A stretch of 11,421 bases of DNA from an uncultured Bacteroidales bacterium. GTDB lineage: Bacteria; Bacteroidota; Bacteroidia; Bacteroidales; Lentimicrobiaceae. Below are positions 1 to 7,553 of this stretch, piece after piece. A model generated the notes under the pieces. It ran no database searches. It was not told the origin of the DNA and worked only from the letters and a program-made list of their open reading frames with translations. Where the stretch lies: contig CALCQV010000045.1 in the NCBI GenBank assembly GCA_937894795.1, positions 1 to 11,421 of the forward strand, given 5' to 3'. The translations under genes and the position numbers were made by a program. The first letter of the stretch is position 1. The number at the start of each line of letters is the position of its first letter.

Positions 1-18
1 GGCGCGCCGCGTCTCTAC
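1..18. repeat. Half of a GC-rich palindromic repeat, cut by the window edge
   Basis: The first bases read GGCGCGCC followed by GCGTCTCTAC. GGCGCGCC is its own reverse complement, so if the missing left side is GTAGAGACGC the whole would be a perfect 28-base palindrome centred on base 4-5. I remember palindromes ending in GTCTCTAC as dispersed intergenic elements of Bacteroidota; that is recollection, not something shown here. The left half lies outside the window, so this is a guess supported mainly by the abrupt GC-rich to AT-rich change after base 18. Confidence 0.4.
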
Positions 19-41
19 ATATAATGCCGTCTATATATACC

Positions 42-75
42 GGTAACGCAGGGGCAGGAATGTTTCTGCGTTACC
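42..75. terminator. 10-bp stem hairpin, possibly a terminator for an upstream gene
   Basis: GGTAACGCAG (42-51) and CTGCGTTACC (66-75) are exact reverse complements separated by a 14-base loop. On the + strand the stem is followed by a T-rich but interrupted tract (ATTATTTTATTTATC), so it could end transcription of a gene left of the window. The loop is long and the T tract is imperfect for an intrinsic terminator, so it may instead be a dispersed palindromic repeat. The hairpin is seen directly; the function is inferred. Confidence 0.4.
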
Positions 76-368
76 ATTATTTTATTTATCGCCACATGAT
101 GGTGGGAATAATGCTAAACTACATAGTAGGCTATTAATACCACTAATGCAAAAATTTGACAAGTAAGCTCCAGCAGGAATATTTATTTTAAAATATTTGA
201 CAATAATACTCTTGAACGTCATATTTTGACGCAAGCACCCTATAAATTTACGATACCATTTTAACAGAAAATCATCAATTGTTGATAACTTTTCATATAA
301 TTAATTTTATTTACGATATTTCACAGTATGATTTTCCATAACTTTAGCGATAAATAATTCGATGTCAT
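76..368 (+). promoter_or_regulatory. Non-coding region upstream of the cas operon, likely holding its promoter
   Basis: No convincing gene lies here. The sequence is strongly AT-rich. The word TTTGAC occurs three times (155-160, 196-201, 225-230), and the first two sit in similar contexts (AAAATTTGACAAG and AAATATTTGACAAT). TTGACA at 197-202 is followed 17 bases later by CATATT, a partial sigma-70-like pair. Two 7-of-8 matches to the Bacteroidota -7 box TANNTTTG occur (TAAATTTA at 243-250 and TAACTTTA at 339-346), but neither has a TTTG at the expected distance. The operon promoter is probably here, but I cannot fix its position. No Shine-Dalgarno sequence precedes cas6. Confidence 0.4.
271..286. 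promoter_or_regulatory. Imperfect 16-base palindrome upstream of cas6, possible operator
   Basis: ATCATCAATTGTTGAT is symmetric around CAATTG with a single mismatched pair. It ends 82 bases before the cas6 start, where a repressor or activator site could be. It contains ATCAATTG, which is also in the 5' part of the CRISPR repeat. AT-rich palindromes arise often by chance, so the regulatory role is weak inference. Confidence 0.2.
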
Positions 369-1148
369 ATGCGATTTGAACTAACACTTCTTTTAAATCC
401 CTCAGAAAGAGGAAGAATACTACCCATCAACTATCAGTATGAGCTTTCATCATGGATATATAAAGTGTTAAACGAAGGAGATCCGATCTTTTCAGCCTGG
501 TTGCATAGTCAGGGATATAAAACGAAGGAAAAGCCCTTCAGGTTATTCACCTTTTCCAGATTAATAATTGATAAAGTAAAAGTAAAGGGCGACAGGCTAA
601 TGATTCTGTCAAACAAGATTAAGCTCATTATTTCATTCCTTCCTGACGAAATCATAACACCTTTCATTATCGGACTGTTTAAAGACAGACATTTGATACT
701 GGGTGATAATTTTACGCAAGTGGCTTTTGATGTAATAGCTGTTGAGAATTTGAAGCCCATTGAATTTACAGATGAGATGACATTCACCACTTTATCTCCC
801 CTATTTGTAGATCAAATGGAAGCAGGTGAAAAGAATAAAAAACATTTGTCACCCGATGCCGTGAACTACTCACAAAACATCAGCTCCAACCTAAAGGAAA
901 AATACAGAGCATTCAACAACAAAGAACCTGATAATAACTGGCAGGATGTTGAGATTACAGCAATAGGTAAACTAAAGCCAAAAACGATCACAATAAAAGC
1001 AGGCACCCCTAATCAAACACAAATAAAAGCCTACGAATTCAAATTCAAAATTACCGGCACGCCCGAACTTATTAAGATAGGCTATTATGGAGGATTTGGA
1101 GGATTGAACAGTCAAGGGTTTGGGTGTGTGGATTTAATGAATTTTTAA
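369..1148 (+). CDS. cas6: Cas6 CRISPR repeat endoribonuclease
   Basis: This 259-residue protein is the metal-independent RNase that cuts the long array transcript within each repeat to give mature crRNAs. The N-terminal pattern NYQYELSSWIY followed by WLHSQGYK is typical of the family. Tyr31, His46 and Lys51 or Lys53 line up closely with the Tyr31/His46/Lys52 triad known from the Pyrococcus furiosus enzyme. The C-terminus carries the family's glycine-rich loop at about residues 241-252 (GGFGGLNSQGFG). The ATG at 369 gives a normal family length and leads straight into the first beta strand; no Shine-Dalgarno sequence is visible. It is the first gene of the cas operon, and cas8b starts 11 bases after its stop. 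Its substrate is presumably the 30-base repeat of the array at 9570. Confidence 0.95.
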   Translation: MRFELTLLLNPSERGRILPINYQYELSSWIYKVLNEGDPIFSAWLHSQGYKTKEKPFRLFTFSRLIIDKVKVKGDRLMILSNKIKLIISFLPDEIITPFIIGLFKDRHLILGDNFTQVAFDVIAVENLKPIEFTDEMTFTTLSPLFVDQMEAGEKNKKHLSPDAVNYSQNISSNLKEKYRAFNNKEPDNNWQDVEITAIGKLKPKTITIKAGTPNQTQIKAYEFKFKITGTPELIKIGYYGGFGGLNSQGFGCVDLMNF

Positions 1149-1159
1149 TATCGCATTTT

Positions 1160-3010
1160 ATGATTAAAGAAATTTGCCAATTTGTGGAAACACTGGAAGA
1201 GCAAGCTCCTGATCTATTTGAAGAAGGAGCCAAGCTTAAGGAAGGTATTTACGTTGCATTGGACATCGGTCTGGAGGATGGTAAATATGTACTCAAGAAT
1301 GTTGATGAAAACGGAAATATCTTGAAAGAAGATATTGACCTTTACAAAGGTGAAATGAATTATAAATTCAAAGAGATCAGAAGAGTAATGATGCAGACGC
1401 CTGCAGTATCTGTGAATAAATCATTTAACTCGTCTTACAAGCTCTTTATTTCTTCTTGTAATCCATTTGTTATTGGGTTTTCAAAGAAGAATTTTGTCAA
1501 CAAATTGAAAGAAGAAAATAGTAGAGAAAAAATTATTTATGGGCTACGTGCTTTTTTTAAGGCTTCATTAGAATTTGTCAATGAAGATAATAGAGCTACT
1601 CATTTTATTTTTCAAAATGGCATAGTTAATAATTTTTGGAAGCTAATGAATGAGGAGGTTCAGCTAAGTAAGTTGAAAATAGATTCTGAGATTGTATTTT
1701 ATCTAAAAAATATTCCCCATTCAATTTTAAAAGAATCTTATTCAAGTTACTTAAAAAAAAGATTGTTTACTAAGGAGGAATACAACCTACTATTAAATAA
1801 TGAAACATGGGGCATTGCAGATAATATTAGTTCTTTTCCTGAAAAAAAACTATTTCGGAAACATCAAACTTCATTTTTCAACCTGAATTATAGATTTGTT
1901 ACAAATGATGTATTGAAAATTGCCTCGTTTTATAATATGCTTGGAGTTAGTTTACCGAATCCATTACCTATTGTTGTAAATATTGATGAGGCAAAAGAGA
2001 TAAATACTTGTACTTTCCAATTATTCAATGGAGAAGATAGAGTGACAACTTATTCCGAGATCATTAAAAACCTTTATAAGAGATTTGAAATTAATCTTCA
2101 GAATTTCTATCTCATTTTTGCTCAAAATAAACAATTGATTGATCTTGACTTTGTGCCTGTATTTAGATATAAGCTTGAAGAAAAAATCTATAACCTTATG
2201 GGTATTCATGAGAGGAATGATTTTAAGCTCGCCACCGTATTCGATTTAGAAAAAGAATTAAACAAAGTCTTTACAAAGAATCACCGTGAAACTGGCAAAG
2301 GTTATGGTTTTTTAATGGGAAACTATTTTACAGACAAAGTAGAGAGCCAAAAATCATTTAAGCAGTATAATGCGCAGCGTGAAGTTCTTGCCGCCTTTTA
2401 CAAATATCGTTTTAGCATTTATGATTACATCTATAAATCAAAAATAAACGCGATAACTTCATTAATGTTCGATGATATGATGCTTTTGAGTATTAAAGCA
2501 GACATAAATTTTGATGAGTTCAAAGATAATTACCACTCTAAAGATTATGCAATTAAAGAAAAGCTAAACCTTTGGTTTAGCCTTTACAATTTGTTCGAAT
2601 TAAATAAAGACTCAAAAAGAACAGATATGAAACAAAACTTAAAACAGCATCGGGAGATGATGCAGAAATTGATCGTAGGTAACTACGACCTCAACAATGA
2701 TGAAGAATTTGCTTTTGCTTCAGGACAGATCATTTTTTACATTTTTAGCAAAAGTGTTTCTGCTGATAAAAGCTATTCTAAACTTGAACCGTTTTTACAA
2801 AGAACCGACTGCTCTTCTTTCAAGCAGACCATTGTACGAATCTTTGATATGTATAAACATGAAAACTTTTCGAATAAGTTTTCAAAATGTATGGCTCAAG
2901 TCATGGATTTCAGTACCGATAGAAATCTGAAAGAATTAACACCATTCTTGCTGGCAGGTTTTTTCGATGAAAACATGCTATTTTCAGAAAATAATCAAAA
3001 ACTAAACTAA
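1160..3010 (+). CDS. cas8b: Cas8b, large subunit of the type I-B Cascade complex (Csh1/TM1802-like)
   Basis: This 616-residue protein fits the size, position and overall pattern of Cas8b, which contacts the PAM and stabilises the crRNA-target hybrid. The family diverges quickly, so the call rests partly on its place between cas6 and cas7. Visible family-like segments are a motif near residues 379-388 (GKGYGFLMGN) and a helical C-terminus from about residue 490 with FASGQIIFYIF. I chose the ATG at 1160, 11 bases after the cas6 stop. An in-frame GTG at 1124 would add 12 residues but overlaps the end of cas6 and adds nothing family-like. The first 95 or so codons are near 40% GC in samples, while codons after about 1440 are near 25%, which suggests a mosaic gene. 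The C-terminal part may also be translated separately as Cas11b. Confidence 0.88.
   Translation: MIKEICQFVETLEEQAPDLFEEGAKLKEGIYVALDIGLEDGKYVLKNVDENGNILKEDIDLYKGEMNYKFKEIRRVMMQTPAVSVNKSFNSSYKLFISSCNPFVIGFSKKNFVNKLKEENSREKIIYGLRAFFKASLEFVNEDNRATHFIFQNGIVNNFWKLMNEEVQLSKLKIDSEIVFYLKNIPHSILKESYSSYLKKRLFTKEEYNLLLNNETWGIADNISSFPEKKLFRKHQTSFFNLNYRFVTNDVLKIASFYNMLGVSLPNPLPIVVNIDEAKEINTCTFQLFNGEDRVTTYSEIIKNLYKRFEINLQNFYLIFAQNKQLIDLDFVPVFRYKLEEKIYNLMGIHERNDFKLATVFDLEKELNKVFTKNHRETGKGYGFLMGNYFTDKVESQKSFKQYNAQREVLAAFYKYRFSIYDYIYKSKINAITSLMFDDMMLLSIKADINFDEFKDNYHSKDYAIKEKLNLWFSLYNLFELNKDSKRTDMKQNLKQHREMMQKLIVGNYDLNNDEEFAFASGQIIFYIFSKSVSADKSYSKLEPFLQRTDCSSFKQTIVRIFDMYKHENFSNKFSKCMAQVMDFSTDRNLKELTPFLLAGFFDENMLFSENNQKLN
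2627..3010 (+). CDS. Putative Cas11b small subunit from an internal start in cas8b
   Basis: In several type I-B, I-C and I-D systems the small Cascade subunit Cas11 is made from an internal start within the large-subunit gene. No separate small-subunit gene is seen here, so the same is expected. The in-frame ATG at 2627 (Met490 of Cas8b) would give 127 residues, mostly helix-forming and rich in Lys, Gln and Phe, a size usual for Cas11. It is preceded by an A-rich tract (CTCAAAAAGAACAGAT). Alternative in-frame starts are ATG 2657 and ATG 2660 (Met500 and Met501), which follow GGGAG but at less than ideal spacing, and ATG 2465, which would give 181 residues. The reading frame is certain; the separate translation is inferred. 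Confidence 0.4.
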   Translation: MKQNLKQHREMMQKLIVGNYDLNNDEEFAFASGQIIFYIFSKSVSADKSYSKLEPFLQRTDCSSFKQTIVRIFDMYKHENFSNKFSKCMAQVMDFSTDRNLKELTPFLLAGFFDENMLFSENNQKLN

Positions 3011-3029
3011 TTTTTAAAATCTAATAAAA

Positions 3030-3998
3030 ATGGAAAAATTTAATCATCGGGTTTTTGGAGGCGCTTTAATAAAGGCAATCAACTCAAATTATAATGCAGA
3101 TTTCTCTGGACAACCAAGAACGCTGCCTAATGGGGTTGTTTACGCAACAGATAAAGTACTAAAATACGCAATTAGAAATTATTTGAAAGATGCCTACGAT
3201 AAGGAAAGAATATTTGTATTTAAGTCCTTTACTAATGATGTAAAACCTCGAACCTTGGATGAGAATTTCATTAATATTTTCGGAGATTTTCCAAAAAAAA
3301 CAATCAGTAAAGAAGTTGAAAAAAAAGGAAAGACTGAAATAAAGGAAGATGTTGTAATTGACAGGTTAGGTATTGCAAAAAAGCTTTTAACATGTATTGA
3401 CATACGTTTTTTCGGTGCCACATATGCAGGTGAAGAGAATATTTCAATTCATGGGCCTGTTCAAATTAATCATGGAGTAAATATTTGGAATGAAAACAAT
3501 ATTTTCTCAGAACAAATTATGTCACCATATAGAAATTCTAATGAGAGTAGCTCTGATTCAGATGCTTCAACCTTAGGACGCCAATCTAAATTGCAAGAAG
3601 GGCACTACCTACATCATTTTAGTATAAATCCCAAAACAATCGAATGGTATGTTAAAAATGGAGCACCTGCATTATCAATCGAAGATATTGTTAAACTAAA
3701 AGAAGCAATGAGCAAAGGTGTCACATATTATGACTCGTCTGCCAAAGCTGGCTGTGAAAATGAATTATTGGTTTGGGTTACATTAAAACAAGAATCCAAA
3801 CTCGTGCTTCCCAATTTCACGCAGTTGATGAAAATGGACAAAGAAAAAGTGGACGGCAAAGTTCAGCTTGACCTGTCTGAATTGAAAACAGTTCTTGAAG
3901 CAAATACTACTGAAATTGAATCAATCGAAATCAGTTTGAATCAAGCATCGATTGTGATAAAGAATGCGCCAAAAAACGCAACAATTAAAAGTTTTTAG
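3030..3998 (+). CDS. cas7: Cas7, backbone subunit of the type I-B Cascade complex (Csh2-like)
   Basis: This 322-residue RAMP protein forms the repeated backbone that coats the crRNA spacer. N-terminal features fit Csh2/CT1132-type Cas7: SGQPRTLPNG at residues 26-35, then DKVLKYAIRNYL at 41-52. The central DIRFFGATYA (124-133) and the ISIHGPVQINHG segment (138-149) are the strongest family signature. A serine- and aspartate-rich stretch (about 170-180) is probably a flexible loop. The ATG at 3030 follows the cas8b stop by 19 bases, in an A-rich context without a Shine-Dalgarno sequence. The gene is followed by a strong palindromic hairpin before cas5. Because Cas7 is needed in several copies per complex, that hairpin may help raise its dose relative to the genes downstream (inference). 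Confidence 0.93.
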   Translation: MEKFNHRVFGGALIKAINSNYNADFSGQPRTLPNGVVYATDKVLKYAIRNYLKDAYDKERIFVFKSFTNDVKPRTLDENFINIFGDFPKKTISKEVEKKGKTEIKEDVVIDRLGIAKKLLTCIDIRFFGATYAGEENISIHGPVQINHGVNIWNENNIFSEQIMSPYRNSNESSSDSDASTLGRQSKLQEGHYLHHFSINPKTIEWYVKNGAPALSIEDIVKLKEAMSKGVTYYDSSAKAGCENELLVWVTLKQESKLVLPNFTQLMKMDKEKVDGKVQLDLSELKTVLEANTTEIESIEISLNQASIVIKNAPKNATIKSF

Positions 3999-4009
3999 AG
4001 ATTAATTAT

Positions 4010-4038
4010 CCCTGACAGGGTTTGGAACCCTGTCAGGG
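4010..4038. repeat. Perfect 13-bp palindromic hairpin between cas7 and cas5
   Basis: CCCTGACAGGGTT (4010-4022) and AACCCTGTCAGGG (4026-4038) are exact reverse complements around a 3-base loop TGG. The stem can extend by a G-U and an A-U pair to 4008-4040. It is GC-rich in an AT-rich operon and fills most of the 55-base gap. No T tract follows, so it is not a classical terminator. I remember very similar AACCCTGTCAGGG elements as dispersed repeats in Bacteroidota genomes. In mRNA it would form a stable stem at the 3' end of the cas7 message. Confidence 0.85.
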
Positions 4039-4053
4039 GTTAACAACCGCAGT

Positions 4054-4851
4054 ATGGAAAAATTAGTTTCAATCAACATCAAGTCGGATTTTGGATTCTT
4101 GAAGAAACCCGACACCAACGATCCGATCTATCTAACCTTTAATATGATTCATAAGCCATCTCTTTTAGGAATCTTTGGAGCTATTATAGGCGAAATGGGG
4201 TTTAAATTTCAAGAAAAAGGGAAATCTGTAGAAATGCCCGAATATTACAAAAAGCTTAAAGACTTAAAAGTTTCTATTGCTCCACTGAAAGAAAATGGAA
4301 ACTTTGCTAAAACCATCATTAAATATTCAAACACAACAGGTTTTGCAAATAAAAGTGAGAAAAATGAAGGTGACAATTTGCTCATTACCGAACAAGCTTT
4401 GGTAGCTCCGGCATATAAATGTTGGATTTTGCTAAACTTGGAAAACGAAACTGAATCCAAACTTTACAGCTATCTAAAAGAAAGCAAAGCTGAATATTTG
4501 CCATATATGGGTAAGAATGAATTCTCCCTTTGGTGGGACAATTTTGAGGAATACACTTGTGAAGTATTGATCCCCACTGGTGAATTCCAAATAAATAGTT
4601 TGTTTATCAAAGAAGAGACTGTAAAAGATGGAAGAGTGAATGTACGTTTCCACCCTGGTGTTTTATCTATAACTGGAAACAAATATATGTATTTTGAAAG
4701 GCTTCCAATTGGTTATATTGAATCACCATTATTCCAATACGAATACAGGGAATTTGCATTTACGAACTGGAATTTGAAGCAAGATTACGTATTGCCCGAA
4801 TCGTATCCATTGTATAAACTTTCGAATAATGAAATCATTCAATTGTTCTAG
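4054..4851 (+). CDS. cas5: Cas5, type I-B Cascade subunit
   Basis: This 265-residue RAMP protein caps the 5' end of the crRNA, binding the repeat-derived handle at the base of Cascade. The N-terminus shows the Cas5 hallmark: a first beta strand (LVSINIKSDFGFLKK), then HKPSLLGIFGAIIGEMG at residues 33-49, matching the family pattern of a proline followed by a small-residue and glycine-rich helix. The rest is poorly conserved, as is normal for Cas5, and ends with an aromatic-rich segment. The ATG at 4054 lies 15 bases after the palindromic hairpin. The 3' end overlaps the start of cas3 by 23 bases, which suggests translational coupling. Length is typical for I-B Cas5. Confidence 0.92.
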   Translation: MEKLVSINIKSDFGFLKKPDTNDPIYLTFNMIHKPSLLGIFGAIIGEMGFKFQEKGKSVEMPEYYKKLKDLKVSIAPLKENGNFAKTIIKYSNTTGFANKSEKNEGDNLLITEQALVAPAYKCWILLNLENETESKLYSYLKESKAEYLPYMGKNEFSLWWDNFEEYTCEVLIPTGEFQINSLFIKEETVKDGRVNVRFHPGVLSITGNKYMYFERLPIGYIESPLFQYEYREFAFTNWNLKQDYVLPESYPLYKLSNNEIIQLF

Positions 4852-7507
4852 GGATGTCTTGGATGGCCTTTTGCCAATCTTCAGAGTGCTTTCAAAAACA
4901 TATTATGCCCATTTATCAAAGGATAAATCGGATAAGGAGACCCTTTTTGAACACTCTGAACTGGTTTCAAAATACTGCTTGCGATTGATGGAGTCTCATA
5001 AAATAGATCATTTGCTCGACTCCTTAATAGAAAAGCTCATGTTACTTTTACCTGTTAAAAGTGAAAAGGAATTGGGATATTTATTCAAAGAAATATTCAT
5101 TGCAGCCATTGTTTATCATGATTTGGGAAAAGTGAATCCCAATTTTCAGGTTCAAAAAATGGAGAATGAATTATTCTCTTTGAATAATAAATTGTCGCTT
5201 CAATCAAATCACTCGTTGCTTGGTGCATACCTGTTTTCAAACATCTTTTTTAAGAAGACTGTAGAAAACGCTCTGTTTAATGATGACGAAAAACTTATTC
5301 TGTATTTCTCAATTCATTTATTTGCAGGGACCATCATTAAGCATCACAACCCATCAATTGATTTTTCGTTAGAATTCGAAAACCAACAAATCGATGATTG
5401 TTATTCATTTTTAGAAACGTATCGTATCTTTTGGGATGAAAATTTCTGTTCGAGTTTCTACCAGGGGGCTAAAGACATTTTTGAAGGATTTCGTGAGTTG
5501 GTTGATAATCCAGAGGTTTATTTCGATTTGATTGCAACAACAAAGCTGCTGTATTCCTTATTAACCGCTTCGGATTTCTATGCAACCAACGAGTTCATGA
5601 CGAAAATCAAAATCAATGAATTCGGCCTTTTGAGCAAACCCGAGAAGGAAAAACTTATCGAACGATTCAAAACCGTGAAGCCTTATAACAAAGACTTGTA
5701 TGCGAAATTGGAACACTACCAATCGATTCCTTTCGAAAAGTTAACTGAACGGAACAATCAAAACTTGAATATCCTAAGGCAAAAGCTTACTGCCGAAATG
5801 ATTTCGACTTTAAGAGAACATTCGGTAAAAAGATGCTTTTATCTGGAAGCTCCTACTGGTGCTGGAAAAACAAACTTATCGTTGGCTTTTGCCACCGAGC
5901 TAATGAATGTCGATTCCTCATTAAATAAAGTGTTCTATGTTTTTCCTTTTACTACCTTAATAACGCAAACTTTTAGGTCAATAAAGGAGACTTTAGAGAT
6001 AGACAGCAATTCCATAATTCAAATCCATTCAAAAGCAGGGTTTCATGAAAAAGGAGATGGTACATATGGAGATGAGAAGCGGATCTATTTGAACAATTTG
6101 TTTGTAAACTATCCAATTGCACTTCTATCACATATTCGGTTTTTCGACATTCTGAAAGGGAATGAAAAAGAGAGTAACTATCTTTTACATCGGTTGTGCA
6201 ATTCGGTTGTAATCATTGACGAAATTCAAACCTATAATCCCCAACATTGGGATAAGATTGTCTATTTCCTTGCAAATTATGCCCAATTATTCAATATTCG
6301 GGTTTTAATCATGTCTGCAACTCTTCCTAAAATAGATGCGTTGCATGAGGACTTGAAAGGATCATTTATTTCATTGATTTCGAATCGGGATCATTATTTC
6401 TCGAATCAGAACTTTGCAGGTCGGGTATCATTTGACTTTACTTTGGCAGACAAAAAAAGACCAGAAAATGATAAGGATAAAAAAAGATACCTCACTGAAT
6501 TGTCTGACTTCATGATCGATAAGGCAGAACGGTATGCAAATTCAAATGATGAAAATGTAAAAGTCCTGATTGAATTCATTACAAAGAAAACCGCAGCACT
6601 GTTTTTCAGCATAATAAATCAAGATGGTCGTTTTGAAGATTACAAAATCCTTTTACTTTCTGGCGATATCCTTGAATTTAGGAAAAAGCAAATCATCAAT
6701 TCAATCAAGGAGCAGAAGTTACCAAAAGTCATTGTAGTTTCTACTCAGGTTGTTGAAGCGGGTGTTGATATTGATATGGATTTGGGATTTAAAGATAGTT
6801 CGCTTATCGATAGTGATGAACAATTGGCTGGGCGTATCAATCGGAATGCATCAAAAGAAAAATGCATTGTCTATTTGTTTGATTGCGACAAGACAAGCAC
6901 CATTTATGGTTCAGATTCCCGCTATAAAGTACAGCAAACGGATAAAGATATTTTCGACGACTACAAAGAGATTCTTGTAAAGAAGCAATTTCATGCTTTG
7001 TACGAAAAGGTATTTGAGCAGAAATCAAAGAATATGCAGAATATTTTTCACGCCGACAAAAGCTACTATCATCACTTCAAAAACTTCAATTTTTCAAAAC
7101 TCCATACCGATTTTAAATTGATTGAGGATAATGACAGCCAGCAGCTATTTATTCCGATACAAATACCGGTTTCTTCCTTTGAAAACATTTCAGATATAGA
7201 GGAAATGGATGCTTTAACAGAAGAACTGGAATATGTAGATGGGGTTAAAGTTTTTGAATACTACGAAAAGCTATTAAAATTGGAATTTAACGACTTCACC
7301 ATGAAAAGAATTGAAATGAAGAAGTTAGGTAGTATTATGTCGCAGTTTACCATTTCAATATATCGAAAGCAACTTGAGGCCATTGGAGACATGTTGCATC
7401 CTAATAAAAGCAAATATGGCTTTCAATATTTATTGAATTGGCATTTATGCTATTCTCCCGAATACGGCTTTGATTTGAAGAATATTGAAACGAGTAACTT
7501 TTTCTAA
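4829..7507 (+). CDS. cas3: Cas3, HD nuclease fused to superfamily 2 helicase
   Basis: This 892-residue effector is recruited by target-bound Cascade, then unwinds and degrades the DNA. The N-terminal HD domain shows FEHSE (His42), YHDLGK (His97-Asp98), SNHS (His128), KHH (172-173) and SDFYAT (Asp249), so the metal site looks complete. The helicase follows: Walker A APTGAGKT (341-348), IIDEIQTY with the DEAD-like box at 464-467, MSATLP (495-500), VVSTQVVEAGVDID (636-649), and motif VI QLAGRINR (665-672). A Cas3-type C-terminal region follows to 892. The ATG at 4829 lies inside the end of cas5 (23-base overlap); the next methionine is too far downstream to keep the HD domain whole. A 46-base gap separates it from cas4. 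Confidence 0.97.
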   Translation: MKSFNCSRDVLDGLLPIFRVLSKTYYAHLSKDKSDKETLFEHSELVSKYCLRLMESHKIDHLLDSLIEKLMLLLPVKSEKELGYLFKEIFIAAIVYHDLGKVNPNFQVQKMENELFSLNNKLSLQSNHSLLGAYLFSNIFFKKTVENALFNDDEKLILYFSIHLFAGTIIKHHNPSIDFSLEFENQQIDDCYSFLETYRIFWDENFCSSFYQGAKDIFEGFRELVDNPEVYFDLIATTKLLYSLLTASDFYATNEFMTKIKINEFGLLSKPEKEKLIERFKTVKPYNKDLYAKLEHYQSIPFEKLTERNNQNLNILRQKLTAEMISTLREHSVKRCFYLEAPTGAGKTNLSLAFATELMNVDSSLNKVFYVFPFTTLITQTFRSIKETLEIDSNSIIQIHSKAGFHEKGDGTYGDEKRIYLNNLFVNYPIALLSHIRFFDILKGNEKESNYLLHRLCNSVVIIDEIQTYNPQHWDKIVYFLANYAQLFNIRVLIMSATLPKIDALHEDLKGSFISLISNRDHYFSNQNFAGRVSFDFTLADKKRPENDKDKKRYLTELSDFMIDKAERYANSNDENVKVLIEFITKKTAALFFSIINQDGRFEDYKILLLSGDILEFRKKQIINSIKEQKLPKVIVVSTQVVEAGVDIDMDLGFKDSSLIDSDEQLAGRINRNASKEKCIVYLFDCDKTSTIYGSDSRYKVQQTDKDIFDDYKEILVKKQFHALYEKVFEQKSKNMQNIFHADKSYYHHFKNFNFSKLHTDFKLIEDNDSQQLFIPIQIPVSSFENISDIEEMDALTEELEYVDGVKVFEYYEKLLKLEFNDFTMKRIEMKKLGSIMSQFTISIYRKQLEAIGDMLHPNKSKYGFQYLLNWHLCYSPEYGFDLKNIETSNFF

Positions 7508-7553
7508 ATTATATGCTAGTAATGTTACAACTTTAGGACTTGCTTCGACTACA

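Noticed and set aside
1..8. GGCGCGCC as a cloning-site artefact
   Set aside because: The flanking GCGTCTCTAC fits half of a natural palindromic repeat, and nothing else in the window looks like vector sequence.
96..108. 13-base match (ATGATGGTGGGAA) between the upstream region and spacer 21 (10917-10929)
   Set aside because: It covers only the middle of the spacer, not its 5' seed end, and a match of this length somewhere among 28 spacers is not surprising by chance.
1124..1159. GTG start for cas8b 36 bases upstream
   Set aside because: It would overlap the end of cas6 and add 12 residues with no family resemblance; the ATG at 1160 sits at a normal distance after the cas6 stop.
4008..4040. 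Intrinsic terminator splitting the operon after cas7
   Set aside because: No T tract follows the stem on the + strand, and cas5, cas3 and the rest have no evident promoter of their own.
7478..7491. Repeat-like AAGAATATTGAAAC at the end of cas3
   Set aside because: It lies in coding frame and differs from the repeat by inserted or changed bases; only the 8-base ATTGAAAC is exact, which chance explains.
7485..7553. TTG start for cas4 within the end of cas3
   Set aside because: The added 23 residues do not look like Cas4, while the ATG at 7554 gives the standard MNITGTHINY start.
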